The notes under the pieces were generated by a model that ran no database searches, had not been told where the DNA came from, and saw only the letters and a program-made list of their open reading frames with translations. From NCBI RefSeq assembly GCF_947497555.1, contig NZ_CANMGY010000003.1:186001-250000 (forward strand): a stretch of 64,000 nt of DNA, written 5' to 3'. Position 1 is the stretch's first letter. Each line of letters begins with the position of its first letter. This DNA is from an uncultured Umboniibacter sp. (GTDB lineage: Bacteria > Pseudomonadota > Gammaproteobacteria > Pseudomonadales > DSM-25080). Positions 49,452 through 58,569 of the stretch are shown in pieces. The translations under genes and the position numbers were made by a program.

Positions 49452-51398
49452 TTAGTTTAGTGCATCACAGCGCTGAAGAAATGCCTGCACCTTCTCGTAC
49501 TGATCCAAGCGGTTCTCCTTAAAATATAGACCATGCCCCTCTTTATCATAGAAGTAATACTCATAATCTAAGTCAGTTTGCTCAAGGGCCTCAATCATTG
49601 TCTCGGCGCCCACCATTGGCGTACGAGTATCCTCTCGCCCGTGCACGATCATGAATGGCACGTTGATCTTATCGAGGTTATGAATAGGTGAATTCGTTCG
49701 AAGGAATTCAGGGTCCGAGCCAATAGCCTTATTCTCATAACCACCAGTATTGAAACCTGAGCCCGCATCCCACGTTTCCAATTGCTGAGCTAGGTCGAAA
49801 ACACCGGCAATGATTACGCTACAATCATAATAATCGTTGTGGCGCACAATGCTCTGAGCCGAGGCATAGCCCCCGTAGCTTCCACCCATAATGTAAACCT
49901 TTTCACCCACTGAGTAATTAGCCTGAACAAACTCTGCGCCTTCGCGCATATCATCAAGCATCCGTGTGCCCCACTGAAGGTAACCCGCTTCTTCAAAATT
50001 CAGCCCGTAGCCACCCGATCCGCGGAAGTTCGGCGCAAAGACCGCATAGCCAAGTTCAGCCATCATTTGCATCCGCCCATCGAAGCTGAACGGAATATAG
50101 GGGCCATGAGGTCCACCGTGTATATAGCTCACTAAACCCTTCGGTTGGCCGTTACGAGGCATTAACAACCAGCCCTGAAGCTGAACGCCGTCGGAGGATT
50201 CGTAATTAATGGCTTCGAAGGAATTGAGCGCAAGCTGATCAATCTTATCCGCTGACCCCACCAAAAAACGCGCTTGCCCTTTATCCGCTTCCCAAACATA
50301 GTATTCGCCATTAATGCCCGGCGAACCTACGTGAAGAGTAAAGTTTTCAGAATCATCGTCGGCACCCGATAAAGAGACAGTATAGCCCGCGAAACTGCGA
50401 ACAAATCCGCCAACAATTTTCGCCGCCTGGGTATCTTGATACATTTTAAATTCTGGCTTATCCGCTACCCACTGAGCAAACTCGGGATAGCCATCTCGAT
50501 CGTAGTTAATCTCTACGGAAGAAACGAAGCCAAATTCATCTTCAACCGTTACCTCACCACTGTGTAATGCAATCTTAACTAACTGCTGAGGGGCATTAAG
50601 ATCTTCACCTACCTGAGACAAACCAAATACGAAATCACCATCAGCCGTGACAGATTGCGCATAAAAACCACCGGGCAAATCAACACTGATTTCGGCCCAA
50701 CGCTCGTTTCTCCCACGATGGAAGTAACGGGTTTCATAGTCAGTAGTTATTGCCCAACTGAAGGCCTTTGTAGCCTCGCGATTGGTCAGAAACGCTGCAC
50801 CTCGAGCCGGCCCCGTCACTAACTTCTTCATATCACCGGTCGCTAACTCTAAGCGATAGATCGACGGTCGTACACCACCATCAGCCCGCTCCCATGGGGT
50901 GATAGAAACTAGGATGTTGTTGGGGTCGTCGGGCAAGGATGAAAGCACTTGCATACCACCGCGAATCAAATCACCTCGGGCTCGAGCATTATCTTCATAA
51001 TTACCTTGGTAATACCAAATACGTTCATTATCACCCGTGTTGACGTCCAATAAAAACAGATCCCCGGCATCCGCAGGGCGTTGTCCTTCATTAATTTCGG
51101 TGAGAACCGCGTAGGCGTACAATTCATCGTCAATCCAGTAGCCGTAGGAAACTTCGATGTTATCACTCTCTTCATAGCGAATACTTTGGACGGGTTCCAT
51201 CGTCTCACGCGACAGGATAATTAGGGTATTACGCCCTTCTCGTTTTTGCACCACTGAGAAATACTCGCCGGTCGGCGATACCGAAAGGTTACGGAATTCT
51301 CTGCCATCTAAAAGTGCTTCGAAGCTCTCTGGCAGCTCAGCGTTAACCGGTATGCTAGTAATCGCGAGCAATAGCGCGATGGTAATCGTTCTTATCAT
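49452..51398 (-). CDS. Secreted S9 prolyl oligopeptidase-family peptidase
   Basis: A 648-residue protein with a signal peptide (about residues 1-20), an N-terminal beta-propeller (about 25-390) and a C-terminal alpha/beta-hydrolase domain. The triad is Ser507 in GGSYGGY, Asp590 in HGREDTRTP and His622 in KEGHG. The GSGGYG segment upstream of Ser is as in the S9C acylaminoacyl-peptidase branch. It would cut short peptides in the periplasm. It shares orientation with the VasI-like gene and the TonB receptor, but a terminator separates it from the latter. Confidence 0.93.
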   Translation of the reverse strand: MIRTITIALLLAITSIPVNAELPESFEALLDGREFRNLSVSPTGEYFSVVQKREGRNTLIILSRETMEPVQSIRYEESDNIEVSYGYWIDDELYAYAVLTEINEGQRPADAGDLFLLDVNTGDNERIWYYQGNYEDNARARGDLIRGGMQVLSSLPDDPNNILVSITPWERADGGVRPSIYRLELATGDMKKLVTGPARGAAFLTNREATKAFSWAITTDYETRYFHRGRNERWAEISVDLPGGFYAQSVTADGDFVFGLSQVGEDLNAPQQLVKIALHSGEVTVEDEFGFVSSVEINYDRDGYPEFAQWVADKPEFKMYQDTQAAKIVGGFVRSFAGYTVSLSGADDDSENFTLHVGSPGINGEYYVWEADKGQARFLVGSADKIDQLALNSFEAINYESSDGVQLQGWLLMPRNGQPKGLVSYIHGGPHGPYIPFSFDGRMQMMAELGYAVFAPNFRGSGGYGLNFEEAGYLQWGTRMLDDMREGAEFVQANYSVGEKVYIMGGSYGGYASAQSIVRHNDYYDCSVIIAGVFDLAQQLETWDAGSGFNTGGYENKAIGSDPEFLRTNSPIHNLDKINVPFMIVHGREDTRTPMVGAETMIEALEQTDLDYEYYFYDKEGHGLYFKENRLDQYEKVQAFLQRCDALN

Positions 51399-51402
51399 GA
51401 AC

Positions 51403-52014
51403 TTATAATTCCTTTACTTTGATTCGCAATCCATCTTGATTCACTAAAAACATCGAAGACATCATCCCCGCCTCTATTAACAGCTGATCGCCTTCCTTGA
51501 AGGTTGCGTAGCTTCCAGACTCCCGTCGAAAGGTGCGTCCTTGCTCGGTGGCAAAGAAAACCTGCCGCCGAGAATTTCTTCGTACATCACTAACAATAAG
51601 CGTTTGTGCGTTAGCTATGACCTCGTCGTAGGCCTCCTGAGCCCTTGCGGCAACAGTCTCATCAACGGTGGCTGCTAGTTGATCATCCTTGGGTTCGGAT
51701 TGCGTTGGCTGAGTGACTACCTCAGTGGCATCAGCTTGGCTATTGGTGGGAGGCGCGGTAACCGCAGCTGGCGCCACCGGAATCTCTGGTGTGTGATTAT
51801 CAGCCAGTTTCGGTGCGTCTCCTTCGCTCGTCTCAGCAGGCATTACTTCCGAGGTAAGCGCGGAGGGTTGAAATAAACTATCATAACAGGCCAGTCGGAC
51901 CAGATCGTCGGCCTCTGTACGACATACCTCGACAGACTGGCTCTGAGCCGGCGAAGACAATAAAAGACTACTTCCTAGAAATGAAACTAAGAGACTACGG
52001 CAGTTATGGCCCAT
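51403..52014 (-). CDS. Periplasmic protein with VasI-like N-terminal motif
   Basis: A 203-residue protein with a signal peptide (to about residue 26). The mature start VEVCRTEADDLVRLACYDSLF has the paired-cysteine pattern of VasI-like proteins (type VI secretion associated), a motif also widespread in unrelated contexts. A Pro/Ala/Thr-rich linker (about 60-125) leads to a C-terminal beta-rich region (FFATEQGRTFRRESGSY, EAGMMSSMFLVNQDG). No type VI genes are present, so VasI function should not be assumed. Its start overlaps the methyltransferase gene by 28 bp and its end is 4 bp from the peptidase gene. Confidence 0.7.
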   Translation of the reverse strand: MGHNCRSLLVSFLGSSLLLSSPAQSQSVEVCRTEADDLVRLACYDSLFQPSALTSEVMPAETSEGDAPKLADNHTPEIPVAPAAVTAPPTNSQADATEVVTQPTQSEPKDDQLAATVDETVAARAQEAYDEVIANAQTLIVSDVRRNSRRQVFFATEQGRTFRRESGSYATFKEGDQLLIEAGMMSSMFLVNQDGLRIKVKEL

Positions 52015-52925
52015 GCTACAGGTGCTCCTTCATGTTCAAGAGATTGTTTATGTACTTTCGCGAATCCAACGTCCCTAAACTGCTGGCAGATGGCTTCGGC
52101 ACCCTTCTCATCTTTGGCAACCTCTACCATCTGACGGAATCTCTCCTTAGAGGCTTCGAAGTCGGGCAGAATTGAGTTAATGCGAAGCTTTCGAGACTTC
52201 GTATCGTCACGAATATGCTTAAAATAGAGTAACACTTGGGTTACGAAATCCACAAGAATTGGGTTTCGAGACTCAGGATCAACATTCATTATTTTTGACA
52301 CTTCATCGTTGACGACTTCCCTAGCGGCTACTGCCTTGGCATTCTGGGGAAGTAATGCAGGATCGCCATGACATTCGTTCAAACAAATATCGATGTCTAC
52401 GAGTGCTTGAACCACAATCGCCATCACGATGAAATCAAACTCGCTTAAGGCCTTTTCCGACATTTTCGTAATGATTGAGTCGTTATGATGAACCAACAGC
52501 TCCACTCGCCCTTCCTTAGTCAAGGACTTTAGTCTAGGGATCGATTGATCTAAGTTACTGTATTCTAGTCCGTAAACGGAAGCGATGATATCAAAGTCAT
52601 CGCGCGGAAGCGTTGCGAGCTCAATCCCTTGCCGAGCGACTAACTCCACTGAGAAACTGCCATTATCTCTCTTCGTTACAGCGTCAGATACAGCCACATC
52701 AGCCGCATCAACGCCTACGTAATGACCTTCAAGGTGAGACTCAAACAACACCGGTAGCAATGATGCATTACCACAACCCACTTCAAGTACGGACAGTGGC
52801 GAGGCCGCCTCCGCTATGACATTACGCCACCAGCTATTAATATAACCGCGTGTATAGCCATCTGCATAGTACTCGCCAAACGTAGTGCTATGACCCTTTT
52901 GCCAAAAGTTTCCCCATGCATCCAT
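51987..52925 (-). CDS. SAM-dependent methyltransferase
   Basis: A 312-residue class I methyltransferase. Motif I is LSVLEVGCGNASL (about residues 44-56), the acidic residue after strand 2 is in YVGVDAADVA, and motif IV-like IIASVYGLEYSNLD follows. The C-terminal half is helical. Substrate is unknown. It overlaps the VasI-like gene and lies behind the terminator of the TonB receptor gene, so the MTase, VasI-like protein, S9 peptidase and marC form a likely four-gene unit. Confidence 0.82.
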   Translation of the reverse strand: MDAWGNFWQKGHSTTFGEYYADGYTRGYINSWWRNVIAEAASPLSVLEVGCGNASLLPVLFESHLEGHYVGVDAADVAVSDAVTKRDNGSFSVELVARQGIELATLPRDDFDIIASVYGLEYSNLDQSIPRLKSLTKEGRVELLVHHNDSIITKMSEKALSEFDFIVMAIVVQALVDIDICLNECHGDPALLPQNAKAVAAREVVNDEVSKIMNVDPESRNPILVDFVTQVLLYFKHIRDDTKSRKLRINSILPDFEASKERFRQMVEVAKDEKGAEAICQQFRDVGFAKVHKQSLEHEGAPVAWAITAVVS

Positions 52926-52931
52926 GATTAT

Positions 52932-52964
52932 TCTCCAAAAAAAAAGCCCGCTAATGCGGGCTTT
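52932..52964 (-). terminator. Rho-independent terminator of the TonB receptor gene
   Basis: AAAGCCCGC (52943-52951) and GCGGGCTTT (52956-52964) form a 9-bp stem with a 4-nt loop; on the minus strand it is followed by a run of T residues (A-run at 52937-52945). It lies 23 bp past the receptor stop codon and just upstream of the methyltransferase start. Confidence 0.94.
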
Positions 52965-52987
52965 ATTTTATATCAATCTAGCAAGTA

Positions 52988-55603
52988 TTAAAGCTCGATT
53001 GAGTACTCTACGAAGATAACACGGCCTGTGTTGTCGTACATGTACTCATCAGCTTGCTCGCCGAATTGGTCTAGCAACGGATCTTCATTAAGAATGTTGT
53101 TAGCACCAACCTTAACTGTACCGTAGTCGTTGAAAGAGTAACCAACAGAAGCGTTGTGTACCATCCATGCGTCATACTCAGTACCGTTGATTGCGTCTTC
53201 AGATTCGCCGATGTAATCAACGTTCCAAGATGCAAATACGCCACCAAGAGTCCACTGGATGAAACCGTTTGAACGCCACTCTGGGAATCCTAGGTCGCCC
53301 GCTGCGTTTGCAACGTTGCCCTGACCGAAGTCCTGCTCGTATTCGTAAGTTAAGTAGTAAGAAGAGTTACCACGAATCTCGAACATACCAAAGCCAGTTT
53401 CAACCAAGCCACCCAACGAGAAGTCAACCGCTTCACGAGTTAGATCGCCTACTGCGTTCTGGTAACCAGCGCTGATTTCGTCAACTCGGCCGTTTGCAGA
53501 ACGCATAACTGCTGGGTTACCACCTTGTGAGTAGTAATCAACGTCAAGCATATCCTGAGCAGAAACATACTCAATTGAATCAGAAATGCTTAGGTTAAAG
53601 TAGTTAACACCAACGTTCCATGCATCAAAGAAGTTGTAGCTAGCACCTAACGAGAAAGTCTTCGACGTTTCTGCGTCTAGATCTGGGTTAGAACCGATGT
53701 AAGTATCAAACTGACGTGAGTTACAGTCAGCTTCTGAGATACCGTTTAGCTGACAGCCGTAGTAGTCAGTTGCAGTTTCAGCAGAGAACGAAGTAACACC
53801 GTAAAGATCAGACAAATCTGGAGCACGGAAGCCTTCACCGTATGACGCCTTGATTGTTAAATCAGGAATCATTGAGAAGGTAGCACCCAAACGAGGTGAT
53901 ACAGCGCTACCGAAGTCAGAGTAATCATCGTAACGAACAGCTGCGTCAATATCTAACCAGTCAGTTAGCGGGAAGATTGCTTCAGCAGAAATCGCAGATA
54001 CATCACGTGCACCTTCTGCAGAGTTACCAGCAGAACCACCAACTAGACCCGCTTCAGACTGACCATCAACAATTGCTGCATAGGAAACTTCGAAAGTTTC
54101 TGCGGCAAAGTATGAAGAAGCCATACCACCAGCCATTTCGAACATATCCCACTGAAGACCAACGAACATCTTCTGAAGATTCATTGTGTCATCATTAAGG
54201 GTTGTAGCCTTTAGATTAGCAACGTACTGGTCGTAGTCAGTGATATTGTAATTGATGTTGTACTCAAAACCACCATAACTCAGGTAGTAAGTACCAACTG
54301 AAACCGACTTGTAGTCAGAGTAGGTGTAGTAAGCTTCGTAAGAAAGTGAATCGTTTAGATCACCGCGAAGACCCATGTTGATGTCGGTCAACGTGTCAGT
54401 AACTGTATTATCACGAGTACCGATATCTACCCAACGGAAGTAACCGTTAACGGCTTGGCCATACGGGTTCTTAGGGTCAGATGCAAGTGCCGCACCTGGA
54501 GCCGCTGGCGGAGCATAGCGACCAAAAGACTCATTCTGAGCAATGACAGCGTCAGCGAAAAGTTCAACATTATCAGTCAATTCAAATGTAGAGCTAACCC
54601 AAGAGTTAATGCGCTCTGAACCAGCACGGTTTGCTGATACGTTAGCGTATGCATAACCACAGTAGAAACCTGTATCTGGACCAAATACTAGATCAGCTTT
54701 CATTTCACCTACGAACGAACCATCATCAACACAGTTGCTACCAGGTGTAACTTCCCAAGTGTCACGATCCATTGGATCAAACGCTTGGCCGTTGTAGTCA
54801 GGGTTCAACAAAGTGTAACCATAGAAAGATACACCAGCAGTCTCAGCATAACCGGTAATATATCCATCACCGTCCATGTCAGAGTAACGCGCTGCGGTAT
54901 ACTCACGATCCTTATCAAATACTGGATCACGGCTATCATACTCAAGACCAAACGTTACAGAACCACGATCGCCTTTAGCACCAGTCAAGAAAGAGAAACT
55001 TTTCTCAACACCGTCATCTTCAGAACGATCACCGTAACGAGCATTGAACTTCATGCCTTCGTAATCAGTCTTAAGAATTACGTTTACAACACCAGCTACA
55101 GCGTCAGAACCGTATACTGCCGATGCGCCATCAGCGATGATTTCTAGACGGTCAACCGCAGAGAAAGGAATCATGTTCAAGTTAACTGTACCACCGCCAC
55201 CAAGTGATGGTGAACCTACGGTACGACGACCGTTGATAAGTACAAGTGTACGTCCAGCGCCAGCACCACGAAGGTCAACTGTCGCATTCGACTGAGCTGA
55301 GCTACCAGAAGACTCACGGAATGAACCCAACGAGTTTAGCGTTGACGAACGAAGTGCATCGGCAACTGAGATATCGCCAGAGATCTTCATGTCATCAGCA
55401 CTAATTGTGATGATTTCCTGAGAATCAGTGTTGGTTGAACGCTGAATACGCGAACCGGTTACAAAGATTTCTTCAACCTGAACCTGTTCTTGCTCTTGTT
55501 CAACTACTTCAACTTCCTGAGCAAATGCAGGAAGAGCCACACCAGCCAAGACTGATGCACTAATCGCGTTGCGAATAGCTTTTGTTAAAGGTGCAGTTTT
55601 CAT
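52988..55603 (-). CDS. TonB-dependent outer-membrane receptor
   Basis: An 871-residue TonB-dependent receptor. The signal peptide ends in ALPAFA (about 28). A Glu/Gln/Val-rich stretch leads to the TonB box EEIFVTGSR, the plug domain (about 55-175) with LVLINGRRTVGSPS and VDRLEIIADGASAVYGSDAVAGVVNVIL, and a 22-strand barrel to the C-terminus (FVEYSIEL). This subtype, with a serine/glycine-rich plug, is common in peptide- and glycan-scavenging marine bacteria and often lies near S9 peptidases. A strong GGGGGAT precedes the start. Ligand unknown; a peptide is a reasonable guess from context. Confidence 0.95.
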   Translation of the reverse strand: MKTAPLTKAIRNAISASVLAGVALPAFAQEVEVVEQEQEQVQVEEIFVTGSRIQRSTNTDSQEIITISADDMKISGDISVADALRSSTLNSLGSFRESSGSSAQSNATVDLRGAGAGRTLVLINGRRTVGSPSLGGGGTVNLNMIPFSAVDRLEIIADGASAVYGSDAVAGVVNVILKTDYEGMKFNARYGDRSEDDGVEKSFSFLTGAKGDRGSVTFGLEYDSRDPVFDKDREYTAARYSDMDGDGYITGYAETAGVSFYGYTLLNPDYNGQAFDPMDRDTWEVTPGSNCVDDGSFVGEMKADLVFGPDTGFYCGYAYANVSANRAGSERINSWVSSTFELTDNVELFADAVIAQNESFGRYAPPAAPGAALASDPKNPYGQAVNGYFRWVDIGTRDNTVTDTLTDINMGLRGDLNDSLSYEAYYTYSDYKSVSVGTYYLSYGGFEYNINYNITDYDQYVANLKATTLNDDTMNLQKMFVGLQWDMFEMAGGMASSYFAAETFEVSYAAIVDGQSEAGLVGGSAGNSAEGARDVSAISAEAIFPLTDWLDIDAAVRYDDYSDFGSAVSPRLGATFSMIPDLTIKASYGEGFRAPDLSDLYGVTSFSAETATDYYGCQLNGISEADCNSRQFDTYIGSNPDLDAETSKTFSLGASYNFFDAWNVGVNYFNLSISDSIEYVSAQDMLDVDYYSQGGNPAVMRSANGRVDEISAGYQNAVGDLTREAVDFSLGGLVETGFGMFEIRGNSSYYLTYEYEQDFGQGNVANAAGDLGFPEWRSNGFIQWTLGGVFASWNVDYIGESEDAINGTEYDAWMVHNASVGYSFNDYGTVKVGANNILNEDPLLDQFGEQADEYMYDNTGRVIFVEYSIEL

Positions 55604-55973
55604 TAAATATCCCCCAAATGGTTTTAATTGTTATTACTGCTTCCAGTCACAAATGTAACCGAAACTAATAACAAAAAAAACCTTTTTTTACGTATAACCC
55701 CGTAATTATCGTAGTAGTTTTGTGAACACACCCAGCCGAACTATAGTCATCATAAGGAAAACACCCTTCGGAGATTGCGTTTCACTAATGCAAACCGCAG
55801 GATTACGAGTCGATACAACGCATGCCGTAGCGGATCATATAATTGATTAGTCCGCTGATGACGATTTTTTCTACAACAGAAATTAGATAACGAGCATGAC
55901 GAAAGGTTCTTTAATAGCGACTATCGGCAATTGGCAATAACCAAAAGTAGTCGAATTAATAGGGAGTAACCTG
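55604..55973. promoter_or_regulatory. Divergent upstream region of the TonB receptor and methyltransferase genes
   Basis: A 370-bp gap without a supported gene. About 70-85 bp before the receptor start codon an A-run and a T-run face each other (AAAAAAAACCTTTTTTT, about 55672-55688), making an AT-rich, bendable or UP-element-like stretch. A 6-bp inverted repeat (AGCGGA/TCCGCT) around an AT-rich centre lies near 55830-55860. I could not fix a -35/-10 pair for either gene. The plus-strand gene has AGGGAG seven bases before its ATG. Confidence 0.5.
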
Positions 55974-57059
55974 ATGAACATCAGCACGCAGGAGCGATTT
56001 CAGCAACTCGATCAACTCCTACTCCGGCATTGGTCAGCTTGGCAACCCGCCTTCGGCTCCGACGCGAAGCTATGGCTGACAGAAGCCACTTTAACAGCCA
56101 TTGCACATGAACTTGGGTCGGCAACTCAGCTGACGTCATCGCCACTCCTGCCAATCCAATCCGAGCCACCAGCTGGAACAAAACTGCGCAAATGGCGGCA
56201 ACTACAGCACTTCAAGGGATGTTTTAATTCATCGGCCGAGACAATTGTTGATTGGTGTTGTGGTATGGGCCACCTATCAGGTCATTTAGCAAGCGACCGT
56301 CATGCCGTAATTGGCTTAGAGATCGATTCTTCTCTTATAGCGAGAGCTTCGGCACGCAGCAGCAAAATGACACTATTCCACCAGTGCGATGTCCTCAGCG
56401 AAGCCGAGCAATATCTATCCTCCGCACAGTCCATTGTGGCCTTGCACGCATGCGGAGCTCTGCACACTGCGCTAGTTGAGAAGGCCGTCGAGTCGCAGGT
56501 CCATGACTTACACTTCTCCCCCTGCTGCTATCACAAACGATTTAATCGAGGTCTTAAGATGCTCTCCCAACCAGCGAGACGATCTCCGCTGGTACTTAAC
56601 GAGAGAAACATCCAGTTAGCGGTGAGACAATCCGTGACAGCGCCCAAACGGGAACAATTCGCGAGAGAGAAATTACGCCTCTATAGATTGGGCTTTGACG
56701 AATGGGTAAAGCGGGAACTAGGAATCGAGCATTACACACACCTACCCAGCACCTCACCAGCAATAGCAACTAAGGGCTTCGCTACCTTTTGCGCATGGGG
56801 CGCGAAGCAACGTGTTCCCGAGCTATCAGGAGTAGCGGTGAATGACGAATCGAGGCTGCTTTCCAGCGCTGAGGAGCGGCTTGAGCTTGAAGTGGCCTAC
56901 GAAGCCCAGTGCGAAGTCTTTCGACGGGCGCTAGAAATCCGACTCTGTTTAGACAACGTACTCTTTCTCGAAGAAAACGGATTTCAAGCCGAACTCATTG
57001 AGTTTTGCCCATCATCGATTACACCACGAAACATCATGATTCGAGCATTTCGAGCTTAA
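55974..57059 (+). CDS. Methyltransferase-domain protein (Methyltransf_32/METTL25-like)
   Basis: A 361-residue protein with a central methyltransferase domain. Motif I is VDWCCGMGHLSGHLA (about residues 90-105), followed by IGLEID and the ALHACGALHT and LHFSPCCYHK segments typical of the METTL25/RRNAD1-like branch. The two vicinal cysteines in SPCCYHK are conserved in that group. Substrates are unknown. A good Shine-Dalgarno (AGGGAG) sits before ATG. It precedes the aldehyde dehydrogenase gene by 91 bp. Confidence 0.8.
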   Translation: MNISTQERFQQLDQLLLRHWSAWQPAFGSDAKLWLTEATLTAIAHELGSATQLTSSPLLPIQSEPPAGTKLRKWRQLQHFKGCFNSSAETIVDWCCGMGHLSGHLASDRHAVIGLEIDSSLIARASARSSKMTLFHQCDVLSEAEQYLSSAQSIVALHACGALHTALVEKAVESQVHDLHFSPCCYHKRFNRGLKMLSQPARRSPLVLNERNIQLAVRQSVTAPKREQFAREKLRLYRLGFDEWVKRELGIEHYTHLPSTSPAIATKGFATFCAWGAKQRVPELSGVAVNDESRLLSSAEERLELEVAYEAQCEVFRRALEIRLCLDNVLFLEENGFQAELIEFCPSSITPRNIMIRAFRA

Positions 57060-57150
57060 GTTAGCGACCGCCGTCGGACACTAACTATTGATTCGAAATG
57101 CAATTCACATAACACTGATTCATAAATTACGGGTTACAACGAGGACAGTG

Positions 57151-58566
57151 ATGCCTACCAACACCAATAACATTGACGCAATCTTCCTGCAACAAAAGGC
57201 CAACCTTCCTACGCTAAAAGCGCGCAGTGCTGCGGATCGAATCGCAATGTTGCAACGTTTGAAGCGCGCTATCCTTCGCTTTCGTAAAAACATTGTTAAA
57301 GCTGGCGCGGAGGATTTTGGCAAGCCTGAAACGGAAGTCGATATCGCCGAGATTATGCCGCTTCTTAGCGAACTTGCTAATACTTCGAAGAACCTTAAGC
57401 GCTGGATGAAACCAAAGCGTGTCCGCACCCCCGCCACACTTTTCGGGTCGAGTGGGAAGATCATCTATGAGCCGAAAGGCGCCAGCTTAGTTATTGCGCC
57501 TTGGAACTACCCTGTGTTCCTCAGCCTTGGGCCAGTTATCAGCGCCGTAGCTGCCGGCTGCAGCGCGATAATCAAACCATCCGAATTTACTCCGGCACTC
57601 AGCGCAGTGATTAGGGAAATCGTAGAGGACGTCTTCGACGTTAACGAGGTTGCCGTGATTGACGGTGAGGTCGAAACCACCACTCAGCTCTTAGCGCTCC
57701 CCTTCGATCACATTTTCTTTACCGGCTCGCCCAATGTTGGGAAAGTTGTGATGGCCGCAGCGGCGAAGAACCTAAGTTCGGTAACACTCGAACTTGGCGG
57801 CAAATCTCCGGTGATTGTAGATGAAAGTGCAAACGTGAAGGACTGCATCGACAAGCTAGTCTGGGCTAAATTTACCAACAACGGCCAAACCTGCATCGCA
57901 CCTGACTATCTTCTGGTTCATCGCAGTCATGAGCAGAGTTTTAGCGATAGCCTTTACCAGCGCATTGCCACGGTTTATGGCGCTGATCTAGCGGCACAGC
58001 AACAGTCGCCAGACCTTGCTAGGATGGTTAACACTCGTCATTTCGACCGAGTGCAAGCCCTGCTGGTTGAAGCTAAATCGAAGGCCAAAACAATTTTGGG
58101 GGGGCATTGTGATGCCGATGACCGATTCATCTCCCCAACTCTCGTAGTGGAGCCCAGTGCGGACTCAAGGATTATGCAAGAGGAAATTTTTGGACCTTTG
58201 TTGCCGATACTTTTTTACGATGAACTCAGTGAAGCGCTGAGTATAATCGAACAGCAACCCAAACCACTCGCGCTCTATATTTTTGCTAAAGACAACCGAG
58301 TCGTCGATGAGGTCATCAATCGGAGCACTGCGGGCGGCACCTGTATCAACACTTGCCTCCTTCACTTTATTCACTCTAACCTTCCCGTTGGTGGCGTCAA
58401 TAATAGTGGCATTGGCAAATCTCACGGCCGCTATGGTTTCCTGGCGTTTAGCAATGAACGAGGTGTAGTGAAAGATCATCTATCTCTCAGTAAACAACTT
58501 TTCGCACCCTACACTCCCCGTGTTAAAAAAGTCATCCAACTGACCCTGCGGTTCCTCGGTAGGTAG
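57151..58566 (+). CDS. Aldehyde dehydrogenase, class 3-like
   Basis: A 471-residue NAD(P)-dependent aldehyde dehydrogenase of the ALDH3/coniferyl-aldehyde branch. General base Glu214 lies in LELGGKSP and nucleophile Cys248 in NNGQTCIAPDY; the NYP segment (APWNYPVFL) and FTGSPNVGK cofactor loop are normal. I start at ATG 57151 behind GAGGA, not the TTG at 57088. A hydrophobic/basic C-terminal tail (VKKVIQLTLRFLG) may bring it to the membrane, as in fatty aldehyde dehydrogenases. The regulator gene starts 3 bp later, so the ALDH is its likely target. Confidence 0.92.
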   Translation: MPTNTNNIDAIFLQQKANLPTLKARSAADRIAMLQRLKRAILRFRKNIVKAGAEDFGKPETEVDIAEIMPLLSELANTSKNLKRWMKPKRVRTPATLFGSSGKIIYEPKGASLVIAPWNYPVFLSLGPVISAVAAGCSAIIKPSEFTPALSAVIREIVEDVFDVNEVAVIDGEVETTTQLLALPFDHIFFTGSPNVGKVVMAAAAKNLSSVTLELGGKSPVIVDESANVKDCIDKLVWAKFTNNGQTCIAPDYLLVHRSHEQSFSDSLYQRIATVYGADLAAQQQSPDLARMVNTRHFDRVQALLVEAKSKAKTILGGHCDADDRFISPTLVVEPSADSRIMQEEIFGPLLPILFYDELSEALSIIEQQPKPLALYIFAKDNRVVDEVINRSTAGGTCINTCLLHFIHSNLPVGGVNNSGIGKSHGRYGFLAFSNERGVVKDHLSLSKQLFAPYTPRVKKVIQLTLRFLGR

Positions 58567-58569
58567 ATC

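Noticed and set aside
51403-52014. Type VI secretion component VasI
   Set aside because: Only the short cysteine motif matches and no other type VI gene is present, so I call it VasI-like only.
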